Positions 52,374-61,390 of a stretch of 64,000 nt of DNA are shown here, in pieces. How positions within the stretch are numbered: position 1 is the first letter of the stretch; every line of letters begins with the position of its first letter. The notes under the pieces are model-generated. The model saw only the letters and a program-made list of their open reading frames with translations, had not been told where the DNA came from and did no database searches. The stretch is from positions 33,354 through 97,353 of the forward strand of contig CAWWAF010000001.1 in the NCBI GenBank assembly GCA_963934795.1, read 5' to 3'. The position numbers and the translations under genes are program-made. This DNA comes from UBA8438 sp963934795 (GTDB lineage: Bacteria > Acidobacteriota > Vicinamibacteria > Vicinamibacterales > UBA8438).

Positions 52374-54986
52374 CTAGTCAAGGTGAGTCACGACGCCGTG
52401 GTCGCCATCAACCCGCAGACGGTCACCGTCACGGATTTGCTCCATGGCGTCGCGCACATTGACGACGGCGGGAATGCCGAACTCGCGCGCGACGACGGCC
52501 CCGTGAGAAAGATACCCCCCGGTCTCCATCACGACCGCCGACGCGCGGAGAAACAGGGGCGTCCACCCCGGATCGGTGGACGGCGCGACGAGCACGTCGC
52601 CGCGCTGCATCCGTTCGGCATCGTGTGGGGAGACCAGTACACACGCGGGCCCAACCGCGGCGCCCGGCGCGGCCGCCAACCCGTTCCGGACGAGATCGCC
52701 AAACGCCGCATCTCGGACCGCCCCGTCGGAGACGGGCGGGGGCGTCTCGGGCGCGGTCCAGGTCGCTCCCTCGATGACACCCGGGAGCTTCTGCGAGACC
52801 TGGCGGACACGTCGTGCCTGCCGGTCCGCGACGAGCCTGAGGACACCGGCAGCGGCCCAGCCGCCGTCGAAACATGCCTCGACCTCTGGGAATGCGAGGT
52901 AGAAGATATCGTCGGCGGAGGCGAGTTGTCCGCGATCGACGAGCCGACGGCCGAGCTCACGGCACACCTGGCGCACCATGGCCACTCCGGCGGCCATCCC
53001 TGATTTGGCGTTCTCGCGTAGACCGGCACCGTAGCGGGCGCGGTCCAGCAGCCATCGCACCAGCGGACGGACGGACCACGGCACATGCCTCAGGTCGGTC
53101 CGCGCACGCCGGCGAACGTCCTCGGCTCGGACGCGGGGGTCCGGCATGTCTGGATGGTCCAGATGAAACCGGATCTGGCTAATGAGGTACGTCGGGGCCT
53201 CATGCCAGCGAGTACTCGCAAACTCCATCTCAAAGACGGCTCGGTGACCAAAACGATGCAGGTATCGGTCCATACCAGACCGGAACGGCGACGCCGCGGC
53301 CAACATACGCCAGGCGAACGGGTCAGCCGACGCCAGCGCCTCAACGGCCTCCGGCTCGCCCTCCGCAAGCCGCGCGAGCTCGTACAGCCCGTAGCCCTGT
53401 TCGGCGCTGGCCACGTCTCCCGATGCGGCGAGCATCCTGGTCACCAATGACTCTTCACGGCTCCCGGTCGAAAACTCCAGCAGGTCGTGGGCCACCGTCA
53501 TCCAACCGCCGTAGTAGGCGGCTGCAATCTGAAGGGTCGGTTGATATTGGAGCACGTCGGCCTGTATCTGCGTCAGTTCCGCCTGTAGAGCCGCGTCGCT
53601 CAGGGCGCTCAGATCCCGGCCGCGCAGCACTCGGGCACCGTCGATCATCGCCTCAATGTCGCCCGGCGCTTCTTTGGCGAGTCGCCGGAACCGACCCAGG
53701 AGGCGCATGCGGCGCCGCAGGCGCGACAGGCCGACTCGCCCCCGGATGGGGTTGCCGGGTGGCACCTCAATCTCCGATTGGAAACCGCCCATTGCGCGGT
53801 TGGTCTCCGCCGTCGGAATCCCAAGCGCGTCGTACAGGCCCCACTGCAGGCTGCCAAGGTCAAAATACGGCCGCCCCGCGAAACACCGTAGGACTTCCAT
53901 CCCGTCGGGCATCGGGTATTTCACCGCCTCGAGCGAGGCATACACGATGGCTTGCACCGCGGATGTCATGACCGACCAGGTCATGGTGGTCACCGGGTTG
54001 GGAAGCGAGTCGACGATATTGGCGTTGGACCACGTCGTGGGCCCTGGCGGCACGCCGGGGAAGGACCACCGTGGCAAACGAGTCACCGGTCGGGCCTGGA
54101 GCAGCCAGAACGCGTCGCCGTCGAAGGCCCACTCGACGTCCTGCGGATCCTGCCCGTCGCCGAGCGCCCAGTGGACGCGCATGACAAGGCGCGCGAGTGA
54201 CGAGAGCTGGTCGTCGTCAAGAATCGCGGCTTCTTCGGAGTCGTCCTTGCGCTCTACGAACGACTCCGGGTGGGTGCGAACCTGGAACTGCTGCGGCTGT
54301 ATCGTCCCTTGAACGACCGCGTCGCCGAGCCCTCGGGCCAGGTTGACGGTGACCACCTCCCGCTGTCCGGTCACCGGCTCACATGAGAACGCGACCCCGG
54401 CCGCGGCGGGACCGGCTGTCTCATCGCCCACCATCCGACAGATAACCACCGCGCAGGGTGTATCCAGGTCACCGACCTTGAAACGCCGGCGATATGCGAC
54501 CGCCTGGGGGGTCCACAGCGACGCGAAACATTGGAGAATCGCCTTGGCCACGGCCTCCGGGCCCCGAACGTTGAGGACACTGTCGTGGATACCCGCGAAC
54601 GCGAGGCCTTCGCTGTCTTCCCCAACCGCGCTCGAGCGGACCGCGACGGGCTGGTCGTGCAGCCCGTGCTCGCGCAGAAAAGCCGCGACGGCTGCCTGAA
54701 CGGGACCCGGAAGACCCAGGTCGACCAGTCGCTCCCTTATCCCACTCAGCAGTCGTCCAACCCGCGCCGACGCAACGTCGTGGGCCCCGACCTCACGTAT
54801 CTCCTCCAACGACACCGCGACCTCCGGTGTCTCGACGAGCGACCGATAGACGGACGCGTCAAGGACCCCGCCAGCGGGAACGGCGAATCCATAGCGATGG
54901 AGCCGACTCAGATTCCAGCCTTTGCCGCCCACGGCGGCCGCACCGGCCGTATAGGCCTGCTCCCAGGTGAGCATCTGTTCTCTCAT
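52374..54986 (-). CDS. PEP-utilizing enzyme of rifampin-phosphotransferase architecture
   Basis: 870 residues. An N-terminal ATP-grasp/PPDK domain (about 1-325: GGKGWNLSRLHRYGFAVPAG, VAVRSSAVGEDSEGLAFAG, QDVEWAFDGDAFWLLQARPVTRL) is followed by a helical middle domain and a C-terminal swivelling His domain with the phospho-carrier His in GGYLSHGAVVAREFGIPAVVNV. The PEP/pyruvate TIM-barrel of true PEP synthase is absent, so the order ATP-substrate-His matches rifampin phosphotransferase (about 867 residues). The natural substrate is unknown. ATG 54986 chosen. Confidence 0.85.
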   Translation of the reverse strand: MREQMLTWEQAYTAGAAAVGGKGWNLSRLHRYGFAVPAGGVLDASVYRSLVETPEVAVSLEEIREVGAHDVASARVGRLLSGIRERLVDLGLPGPVQAAVAAFLREHGLHDQPVAVRSSAVGEDSEGLAFAGIHDSVLNVRGPEAVAKAILQCFASLWTPQAVAYRRRFKVGDLDTPCAVVICRMVGDETAGPAAAGVAFSCEPVTGQREVVTVNLARGLGDAVVQGTIQPQQFQVRTHPESFVERKDDSEEAAILDDDQLSSLARLVMRVHWALGDGQDPQDVEWAFDGDAFWLLQARPVTRLPRWSFPGVPPGPTTWSNANIVDSLPNPVTTMTWSVMTSAVQAIVYASLEAVKYPMPDGMEVLRCFAGRPYFDLGSLQWGLYDALGIPTAETNRAMGGFQSEIEVPPGNPIRGRVGLSRLRRRMRLLGRFRRLAKEAPGDIEAMIDGARVLRGRDLSALSDAALQAELTQIQADVLQYQPTLQIAAAYYGGWMTVAHDLLEFSTGSREESLVTRMLAASGDVASAEQGYGLYELARLAEGEPEAVEALASADPFAWRMLAAASPFRSGMDRYLHRFGHRAVFEMEFASTRWHEAPTYLISQIRFHLDHPDMPDPRVRAEDVRRRARTDLRHVPWSVRPLVRWLLDRARYGAGLRENAKSGMAAGVAMVRQVCRELGRRLVDRGQLASADDIFYLAFPEVEACFDGGWAAAGVLRLVADRQARRVRQVSQKLPGVIEGATWTAPETPPPVSDGAVRDAAFGDLVRNGLAAAPGAAVGPACVLVSPHDAERMQRGDVLVAPSTDPGWTPLFLRASAVVMETGGYLSHGAVVAREFGIPAVVNVRDAMEQIRDGDRLRVDGDHGVVTHLD

Positions 54987-55303
54987 GGTGTTGATGTGAT
55001 GACCCGCCCGTCCGGATGACGTGCGCATTTTGGAGAGCTACTCGATGCGACGCGAGGACTGTTGTGCCCAGCGCCGACCAGAAGACGCACTTCCCAAGTC
55101 AGCCGCTCGCGGCCACCTTTACATATTGGCGGAGCCCGCGGCACCTGCTGCGGCAGTCGTAAACACGCTCGTCGAGTGTAACGAACATGACGAGCCACGT
55201 GTAGAGCCTGGACTGAGATAGGATCCCCACAGCCCAGAACTTTTCTTGCCGCCGGAGGCCGCGCAGGCCGTCTCGGCCGACGCGGCACGCAGTATCGCCA
55301 CGC
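54987..55303. other. Divergent intergenic region, no gene seen
   Basis: 317 bases between the PEP-utilizing enzyme and the GntP permease. I found no convincing promoter, tRNA or conserved small frame. Only weak AT-rich spots (for example around 55119-55127) are present. Confidence 0.4.
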
Positions 55304-56650
55304 ATGATTACCGAAAGCGCACTCATCGCGATCAGCGGTCTCGTCGCCGTGGTCGCGCTCCTGTTCCTGCTGATCACCGTCTCCAAGTGGCACGTCTTCA
55401 TCGCGCTGCTGGTGCCGACCGTGTTGTTCGGGTTGCTCCCGGGATTCGACCGCGATGCCTTTATCGGTGCGTTCGAGCAGGGTTTCGGTGGGACCATCGA
55501 GGATATCGCGGTGGTGATCGTGCTCGGCTCGCTTCTGGCCGAGGCGCTCAAACACACCGGAGGCATCGAGCGGATTACGGGGTCGATGATTCGGTGGGTC
55601 GGCGAAGCACGTATGCCGCTCGCGCTGACTCTGAGCGGCTTTGTCATCGGGCTTGCCATTTTTTCGGACGTCGGGTATCTCATCCTCAATCCGCTCGTGC
55701 ATTCGGCCGCTATCAACAGCGGACTCAACATGAGCGTGATGGCCACCGGTCTGGTCGGGGCGATGCAGCTCACCCACGCGATGGTGCCACCGACCCCCGG
55801 GCCCCTCGCCGCGGTGGCGCTGGTCGGTGCCGACATCGGCCAGGTCATCCTGTACGGCGGTCTCTGCACCTTGGTCGCGGCGCTCGCGGGATGGGGCTAC
55901 GCCCTCGTGGTCGGCCCTCACATCGACTCACCACCGTCGCGCGAATTCGTCGGGCAGTCCTTGGTGGAGCAGGGCCGCGAGTCAGAGCTTCCGTCGACAT
56001 GGCGCGCGTATGCGCCGATTCTGATCCCGTTGTCACTTATTGCGGGAAAGAGTGTCGCGGCGTTCGCGCTGCCAGCAGACCATCTGGTGAACGCGGCGAT
56101 GCTCTACCTGGGGTGGCCGGTCGTGGCCTTGGGAATCGGCATCTTGCTGTCATACCGGAACACGAACGCGAGCCACAGTAAAGACCGGAAAGACGCCTGG
56201 ATCGAGGAGGCGCTTCGCGCGTCGGCGATGATCATCATGGTGACGGGGCTGGGCGGCGCGCTGAGCCAGATTCTCCGCGAGACGCCAGCCGTGGATGCCA
56301 TCGCGGACTTCGTGCTCTCAACCGGGTTGCCGGCCATTTTTCTGCCATTTGTATTGGGCATCGCCGGCAACATGATCACCGGCTCCACCACCGTCGGGGT
56401 GATTACCGCGGCTTCGGTGGCGGCACCGATGATGGACACGCTGGGATTGAGCCCAGAGGCAACGATGCTGGCCGGCGCGTCCGGCTCCATCATCATCAAG
56501 TACGTGAACTCGAGCTACTTCTGGGTGTGCACGTCGCTCTCGCGCATGTCGTTGAAGGCCGCGCTGATTTCCTTCGGCGGTGTCACGTTGGTCAATGGCG
56601 TAACGGCGATGGCGATGGTGTACGTCCTCTGGACGGTGGGCCTGATCTGA
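55304..56650 (+). CDS. GntP-family gluconate/hydroxy-acid permease
   Basis: A 448-residue inner-membrane H+ symporter with about 12-14 hydrophobic segments. GntP features are FEQGFGGTIEDIAVVIVLGSLLAEAL, FVIGLAIFSDVGYLILNPL, THAMVPPTPGPLAAV and the C-terminal AGASGSIIIKYVNSSYFWV. Substrates in the family are gluconate, lactate-like and other hydroxy acids. It precedes two hydroxy-acid oxidases on the same strand, which points to a hydroxy-acid substrate here. Confidence 0.92.
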   Translation: MITESALIAISGLVAVVALLFLLITVSKWHVFIALLVPTVLFGLLPGFDRDAFIGAFEQGFGGTIEDIAVVIVLGSLLAEALKHTGGIERITGSMIRWVGEARMPLALTLSGFVIGLAIFSDVGYLILNPLVHSAAINSGLNMSVMATGLVGAMQLTHAMVPPTPGPLAAVALVGADIGQVILYGGLCTLVAALAGWGYALVVGPHIDSPPSREFVGQSLVEQGRESELPSTWRAYAPILIPLSLIAGKSVAAFALPADHLVNAAMLYLGWPVVALGIGILLSYRNTNASHSKDRKDAWIEEALRASAMIIMVTGLGGALSQILRETPAVDAIADFVLSTGLPAIFLPFVLGIAGNMITGSTTVGVITAASVAAPMMDTLGLSPEATMLAGASGSIIIKYVNSSYFWVCTSLSRMSLKAALISFGGVTLVNGVTAMAMVYVLWTVGLI

Positions 56651-56780
56651 GCCGCACCGGCTCTGGCACGCCGTACCGATCTCGTATAGATTCTGTGTAC
56701 ATCCCTTGCTGTGACGCGGCTCGCGGACTAGAGGCTCGGCAAGGCTGACCCGTGTGGTTGCGTAGGGAACTGGAGGAATC

Positions 56781-57974
56781 GTGGGAAAAGCTGAACACGC
56801 GTGGCGCCGGGGAGTTTCTCGACGCCAGGCTATCGCCGGGCTCGGCTCGTTTCTGGCCGCATCGCCTTTGCTGCACGCGCAGCGCGACCCCTGGCCGCTC
56901 GACTCGCATCGACGGTTCATGGGCTTCGACGAAATACGCGATGTCTTCGACTTTGAACCGCTGTTCCGCGCCAACGTCCCGCTGTCGACGTACGACTACA
57001 GCGCGCATGGAACCGAGTCGGAGTTCACGCTGCATCGCAATCGCGACGCATTCGACTGGGTCCAACTGGTCGGGGGTGGCGGCGTGGCGCCGGCCGACGT
57101 CGATACGACAACGGAGTTGTTTGGACACGGCATGCCCAGCCCCATCATGCTGGCTCCGACGTCACGGCAGCGCGATCTGCATCCTGACGGCGAATTGGGG
57201 ATGTATCGTGCGGCGACGACCACCTCGACCACGATGATCGTCAGCAATGCGTCCAGCTTTCCATATGAGCGCATCGCGGAAGAAGCCGAAGGTCCGCTCT
57301 GGTACCAACGGTATGCGACCCGAGAACTCGATCCCAACCGGGCCGCGCTCGACGCCGGCCAGGAGGCCGGGGCCCAGACCATCGTCGTCACCATCGACCA
57401 GCAGGCGACCTTGTATGAACGTGACCTGCACGTCCGTCATCTGGGTGGCGCACCGCGCCAGGTCCGCCGCCGGACACCGCCGAACCCGCCCAATCCGTAT
57501 CGAGTAGGCGCGTTCCGGCTGTGGTACGAGTGGAAGATGTTCGACGACCTGAAGCCGATGTGCAAGGTGCCAATGCTGGCCAAAGGCATCCTGACCGGCG
57601 AAGGGGCCAAGCGGTGCCTGGACCACGGGGTGGACGGCATTATCGTGTCGAACCATGGCGGGCGGTCCCTCGACTATGGGCCATCGACCCTCGAAGTGCT
57701 CGAGGAAGTGGTCGAGGCGGTCGGAGATCAGGTGCCGGTCCTCATAGACAGCGGATTCCGCCGGGGCACTGATGTGCTCAAGGCCCTGGCCTTGGGCGCC
57801 GACGCGGTCTGCCTCGGGCGGGCGTCGCGGTGGGGACTCGGCGCGTTCGGTGAATTGGGCGCACAAAAAGTCATTGAGATGTTGAATGCCGAACTGCGCC
57901 AGGCGATGGCCTCGGTCGGGGCGGCCACGCTCGCCGACATCAAACGCAGCATGGTAACCACCAACTTCCCGTAG
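56781..57974 (+). CDS. Tat-exported FMN-dependent alpha-hydroxy-acid oxidase/dehydrogenase
   Basis: 397 residues from GTG 56781 with TGGAGGAATC just upstream. SRRQAIAGLGSFLAASP is a twin-arginine signal, unusual for this mostly cytoplasmic family. The FMN TIM barrel is complete: PIMLAPTSRQRDLHPDGELG, VSNASSFPYE, WYQRYATRE, VPMLAKGILTGEGAK, IIVSNHGGRSLDYGPST with the catalytic His and Arg, then DSGFRRGTDVLKALALGADAVCLGR. It would oxidise a 2-hydroxy acid such as lactate or glycolate in the periplasm. Confidence 0.9.
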   Translation: MGKAEHAWRRGVSRRQAIAGLGSFLAASPLLHAQRDPWPLDSHRRFMGFDEIRDVFDFEPLFRANVPLSTYDYSAHGTESEFTLHRNRDAFDWVQLVGGGGVAPADVDTTTELFGHGMPSPIMLAPTSRQRDLHPDGELGMYRAATTTSTTMIVSNASSFPYERIAEEAEGPLWYQRYATRELDPNRAALDAGQEAGAQTIVVTIDQQATLYERDLHVRHLGGAPRQVRRRTPPNPPNPYRVGAFRLWYEWKMFDDLKPMCKVPMLAKGILTGEGAKRCLDHGVDGIIVSNHGGRSLDYGPSTLEVLEEVVEAVGDQVPVLIDSGFRRGTDVLKALALGADAVCLGRASRWGLGAFGELGAQKVIEMLNAELRQAMASVGAATLADIKRSMVTTNFP

Positions 57975-58068
57975 CCGATACGCAAGTCAACGGCAGGACG
58001 GCGTGATCACCAGCCGGACGATTGCAAAAGGCGGAGACCATGGGGACGCGACACGAGGGATACGGAAG

Positions 58069-59097
58069 ATGACGGTCGACAGACGAGAGTCGTTACGAAC
58101 CCTGGGCGCATTCGTGGCCGGATCTGCGGCCGCGGCTGGGCAGCCTTCGGGCGGTCCGGACACGGATATCCTGGCGCCCGTCCTGGAACTGGTCAACGCG
58201 ACCGAGTTCGAGTCGATGGCCAGGCTCGTACTCCCACCCGCGCGATATCAGACCATCAGCGGTGGCCACCGGCGGTCGTTCGACAAAATGACCTTCCGTC
58301 AGCGGCTGATGGTCTATGCGATGGATCTGGACCTGACCACGGAGCTGTTCGGGCACCAGATGTTCGCGCCGATTATCGTCGGGCCCGTGGCCAACCAGGG
58401 AGATCTGCACGCGGACGGCGAACTCGGCACAGCGCGCGGCGCCGGGGCGGCCAAGGCGGTCATGGTGGCGACCAGCGAGGCCAGCCAGCCGATCGAGCAG
58501 ATCGTCGCCGCCAGCAGTGAACCGGTATGGTCGCAGGTCTACGCGGATTCCGGCCGGGCGGCCGATGACGCGTCGCACGCGGTGTCGGCCGGCTGCGCGG
58601 CGCTCTGTGTGACCATCGGTGTGTCCGCGGCCGGGGCACCCATTGCGACCAACTGGGATACGGTCCAGCAACTGTCCCAAGCGGTGAATGTGCCCGTCAT
58701 CGTAAAAGGCATCATGAGTGTCGCGGATGCTCGAACGGCACTCCAACGCGGCGCCGACGGCCTTGTCGTCTCGAATCATGGTGGCCTCATGGGCGGGCAG
58801 GGCGCGCTGCCGGTCGACGTGCTGCCAGCGGTGGCCGACGCGGTGAATGGCCAGGTCCCCATCCTCGTCGACGGAAGCTTCCGCCGGGGCACCGACGTGC
58901 TCAAAGGACTGGCGCTGGGAGCCACGGCCATCATGGTCGCGCGGCCGCCAATGTGGGGGCTGGCCGCCTACGGAGCCGAGGGCGTGCAAGCCGTGGTCGA
59001 AATCCTGCAAACCGAGTTGGCCAGGAACATGGCCATGTCAGGCCGGCCCACCATCAGCATGATCGACCGCGAGCTGGTCCGCTTCGACAAGTGGTAA
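58069..59097 (+). CDS. Divergent FMN hydroxy-acid oxidase paralog with altered active site
   Basis: 342 residues, 94 bases after its paralog. DRRESLRTLGAFVAGSAAA may be a Tat signal. The barrel is recognisable (PIIVGPVANQGDLHADGELG, VPVIVKGIMS, DGSFRRGTDVLKGLALGATA), but the catalytic HGGR reads SNHGGLMGG. The Arg that binds the substrate carboxylate is replaced by Leu and the following Leu-Asp is lost. The segment before it is also shortened. FMN binding probably remains while normal hydroxy-acid oxidation may not. ATG 58069 preferred over 58003. Confidence 0.82.
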   Translation: MTVDRRESLRTLGAFVAGSAAAAGQPSGGPDTDILAPVLELVNATEFESMARLVLPPARYQTISGGHRRSFDKMTFRQRLMVYAMDLDLTTELFGHQMFAPIIVGPVANQGDLHADGELGTARGAGAAKAVMVATSEASQPIEQIVAASSEPVWSQVYADSGRAADDASHAVSAGCAALCVTIGVSAAGAPIATNWDTVQQLSQAVNVPVIVKGIMSVADARTALQRGADGLVVSNHGGLMGGQGALPVDVLPAVADAVNGQVPILVDGSFRRGTDVLKGLALGATAIMVARPPMWGLAAYGAEGVQAVVEILQTELARNMAMSGRPTISMIDRELVRFDKW

Positions 59098-59113
59098 ACG
59101 AACAAAGGTGCTC

Positions 59114-61336
59114 ATGACCACACAGAGATGTCTTACGACGGTCGCCGCGCTGGCCGCCGCCGCCGTCCTCCCTCTCGCTGCCCAGGCCCCGCCGGATGAG
59201 ATGGTCGAATGGCGCTATGTCGGCGCCACTCAGGACGCGTCCAAGTATTCGCCGGTCGACGACATTAACCGGGCGAACATCGAACAGCTGGAGATCGCCT
59301 GGACCTGGGAACCGAACGAACTCCCGAACCAGGAGTTCAACACGCGCCCCGGCAGCTTTGAGGCCACGCCGCTGATGATCGATAACGTCATCTACGTGGC
59401 CACGATGTATACGCGTATCGTCGCGCTCGACGCCGAGACGGGGGAGGAACTCTGGGCGTTCGACCCCGAGGCGTACCGGACCGGGCCACGTGGCGCCGGC
59501 CCCGGTGGCTTCAAGCATCGCGGGGCGTCCGTCTGGGGTACCGGCGACGAGATGCGCGTCTTCATCAACAGTCGAGACCGCATCTATGCGGTCAATGCGA
59601 AGACCGGCGAGCCAATCCGGTCATTCGGTGAGGACGGACACGTCGTCATCACCAAAGACTTCCCCAATACCGTCACCAGTGACGAATTCGACCAGACCTC
59701 GCCGGCGGTCATCTACGACGACCTCATCATCATTGGCAGCCGCGTGCCGGACCGCGTCCAGCACCGGTTCGATACGCCTGGAGCAGTGCAAGCGTTCGAC
59801 GTGCACACGGGCGAACGTCGATGGGTGTTCTACACGGTCCCCCAGTCGAACGACGCCTTCGGGGCCGACACCTGGCAGGATGGGTCGTGGCGTTATACCG
59901 GTCACGCCAACGTCTGGGGCCTGATGTCACTCGACGAAGAGCGCGGTCTGCTCTACGTGCCAACGAGCACCCCGAGTAGTGATTTTTGGGGCGGTCAGCG
60001 GCTCGGTGCCAATCTGTTCGCCGAATCACTGGTCGCGCTCGACGCCCGCACCGGCGAACGCGAGTGGCACTTCCAGACCGTCCACCACGGGCTCTGGGAC
60101 TACGACCTGACCTCGGCGCCGAACCTGATGACACTCGAGGTTGATGGCCGCCGTATCGATGCCGTGGCCGAGGTCTCGAAGCAGGGATTCACTTATGTGT
60201 TCGACCGGGTCACCGGCGAACCGGTCTGGCCCATCGAGGAGCGGCCGGTGGACACCGAGACCGATGTCCCGGGCGAAGTGCCCTACCCGACCCAGCCGTT
60301 TCCCACAAAGCCGCCGCCGTTCTCCGGCCAGGGCGTCTCGCTCGACGATGCCAACGACCTGACACCGGAGATACACCGGCTTGCGCTGGAAGAACTGCGC
60401 ACCTTTCGTCTCGGCCCGCTCTTCACGCCGCCAAGCCTGAGAGGCACGCTCCAACGGCCCCGGGTCGACGGTGGCGCCAACTGGGGTGGCGCCGCGCTCG
60501 ACCCGGCCACCAACTTTCTCTACGTCCGGACCTCAGAGGGCGGGACACCGAACCAGGTGTGCGCGATGGATCCGAACGTGCCTGATGTGGATGTCCCCTA
60601 CACGAACAACTGCGCCCGCGGCGCGTCCCCCGGGATTTTTCGGGGACTGGAAGGCTACGTCCCGACGGAGCGCAGTCGACTGGGCCCGATTCCACTGATC
60701 AAACCGCCATACGCGAAACTGGTGGCTATCGATCTCAATGCCGGCGACATCGCCTGGAGTGTTCCGTTCGGTGAAGGTAGCCGGGTCATGCGCAGTCATC
60801 CTCTCCTGCGGGACGTGGACTTGCCGGACCGCCTCGGCACACGGGGTGCCAACGGCCCGATGGTCACCGCCGGCGGACTCGTGTTCCTGGGTGGCGGCGA
60901 CCCGTATCTGTACGCCTTCGACGCGGAGACCGGCCGCGAGCTCTACCGCGTGCCCACCGCCAACCGTACCAGTGGCAATCCGATGAGCTATCGGTCGCGC
61001 GCGGGAAAACAGTTCATTCTGATTGCCACCGGAGCCGGGCCGGATGCCTCGCTCGTCGCGTTCGGCCTACCCGGCCCAGATCAACCGTCAGCCTCGATCG
61101 CCAACGCCCCGGAGGCGCACGCCGGCGCCGCACCCTATGCCCAGGTCTGTGGGATGTGTCACGGCGACGGGGGCACCGGCGGCCAGGGCCCTCCGCTGGT
61201 GCCGGGCACGTTCGATCCCGACTACGTGCTCGCGGTGGTCCGAGAGGGGTTTGGACAGATGCCGCCGATTTCGAGCCGCGAACTCACCGACGACCAGATT
61301 CGGCAGATCGTCGCGTATCTGGCGTCGTTCGATTAG
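59114..61336 (+). CDS. PQQ-dependent dehydrogenase with C-terminal cytochrome c (quinohemoprotein)
   Basis: 740 residues with a signal peptide (about 1-24). The PQQ propeller has WRYVGATQDASKYSPVDDIN, WRYTGHANVWGLMS and the active-site VHHGLWDYDLTSAPNL. A cytochrome c domain closes the chain: CGMCHGDGG near 677 and MPPIS as the probable axial Met. It oxidises an alcohol or sugar and passes electrons through its own heme. AAAGG lies six bases before ATG 59114. It follows the two hydroxy-acid oxidases within 16 bases, so it is likely co-transcribed. Confidence 0.92.
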   Translation: MTTQRCLTTVAALAAAAVLPLAAQAPPDEMVEWRYVGATQDASKYSPVDDINRANIEQLEIAWTWEPNELPNQEFNTRPGSFEATPLMIDNVIYVATMYTRIVALDAETGEELWAFDPEAYRTGPRGAGPGGFKHRGASVWGTGDEMRVFINSRDRIYAVNAKTGEPIRSFGEDGHVVITKDFPNTVTSDEFDQTSPAVIYDDLIIIGSRVPDRVQHRFDTPGAVQAFDVHTGERRWVFYTVPQSNDAFGADTWQDGSWRYTGHANVWGLMSLDEERGLLYVPTSTPSSDFWGGQRLGANLFAESLVALDARTGEREWHFQTVHHGLWDYDLTSAPNLMTLEVDGRRIDAVAEVSKQGFTYVFDRVTGEPVWPIEERPVDTETDVPGEVPYPTQPFPTKPPPFSGQGVSLDDANDLTPEIHRLALEELRTFRLGPLFTPPSLRGTLQRPRVDGGANWGGAALDPATNFLYVRTSEGGTPNQVCAMDPNVPDVDVPYTNNCARGASPGIFRGLEGYVPTERSRLGPIPLIKPPYAKLVAIDLNAGDIAWSVPFGEGSRVMRSHPLLRDVDLPDRLGTRGANGPMVTAGGLVFLGGGDPYLYAFDAETGRELYRVPTANRTSGNPMSYRSRAGKQFILIATGAGPDASLVAFGLPGPDQPSASIANAPEAHAGAAPYAQVCGMCHGDGGTGGQGPPLVPGTFDPDYVLAVVREGFGQMPPISSRELTDDQIRQIVAYLASFD

Positions 61337-61390
61337 CAAGAGACCAACCCGACGCGCATACGCTGGTAGCTCGGCCTCAACCGCGGTCCA

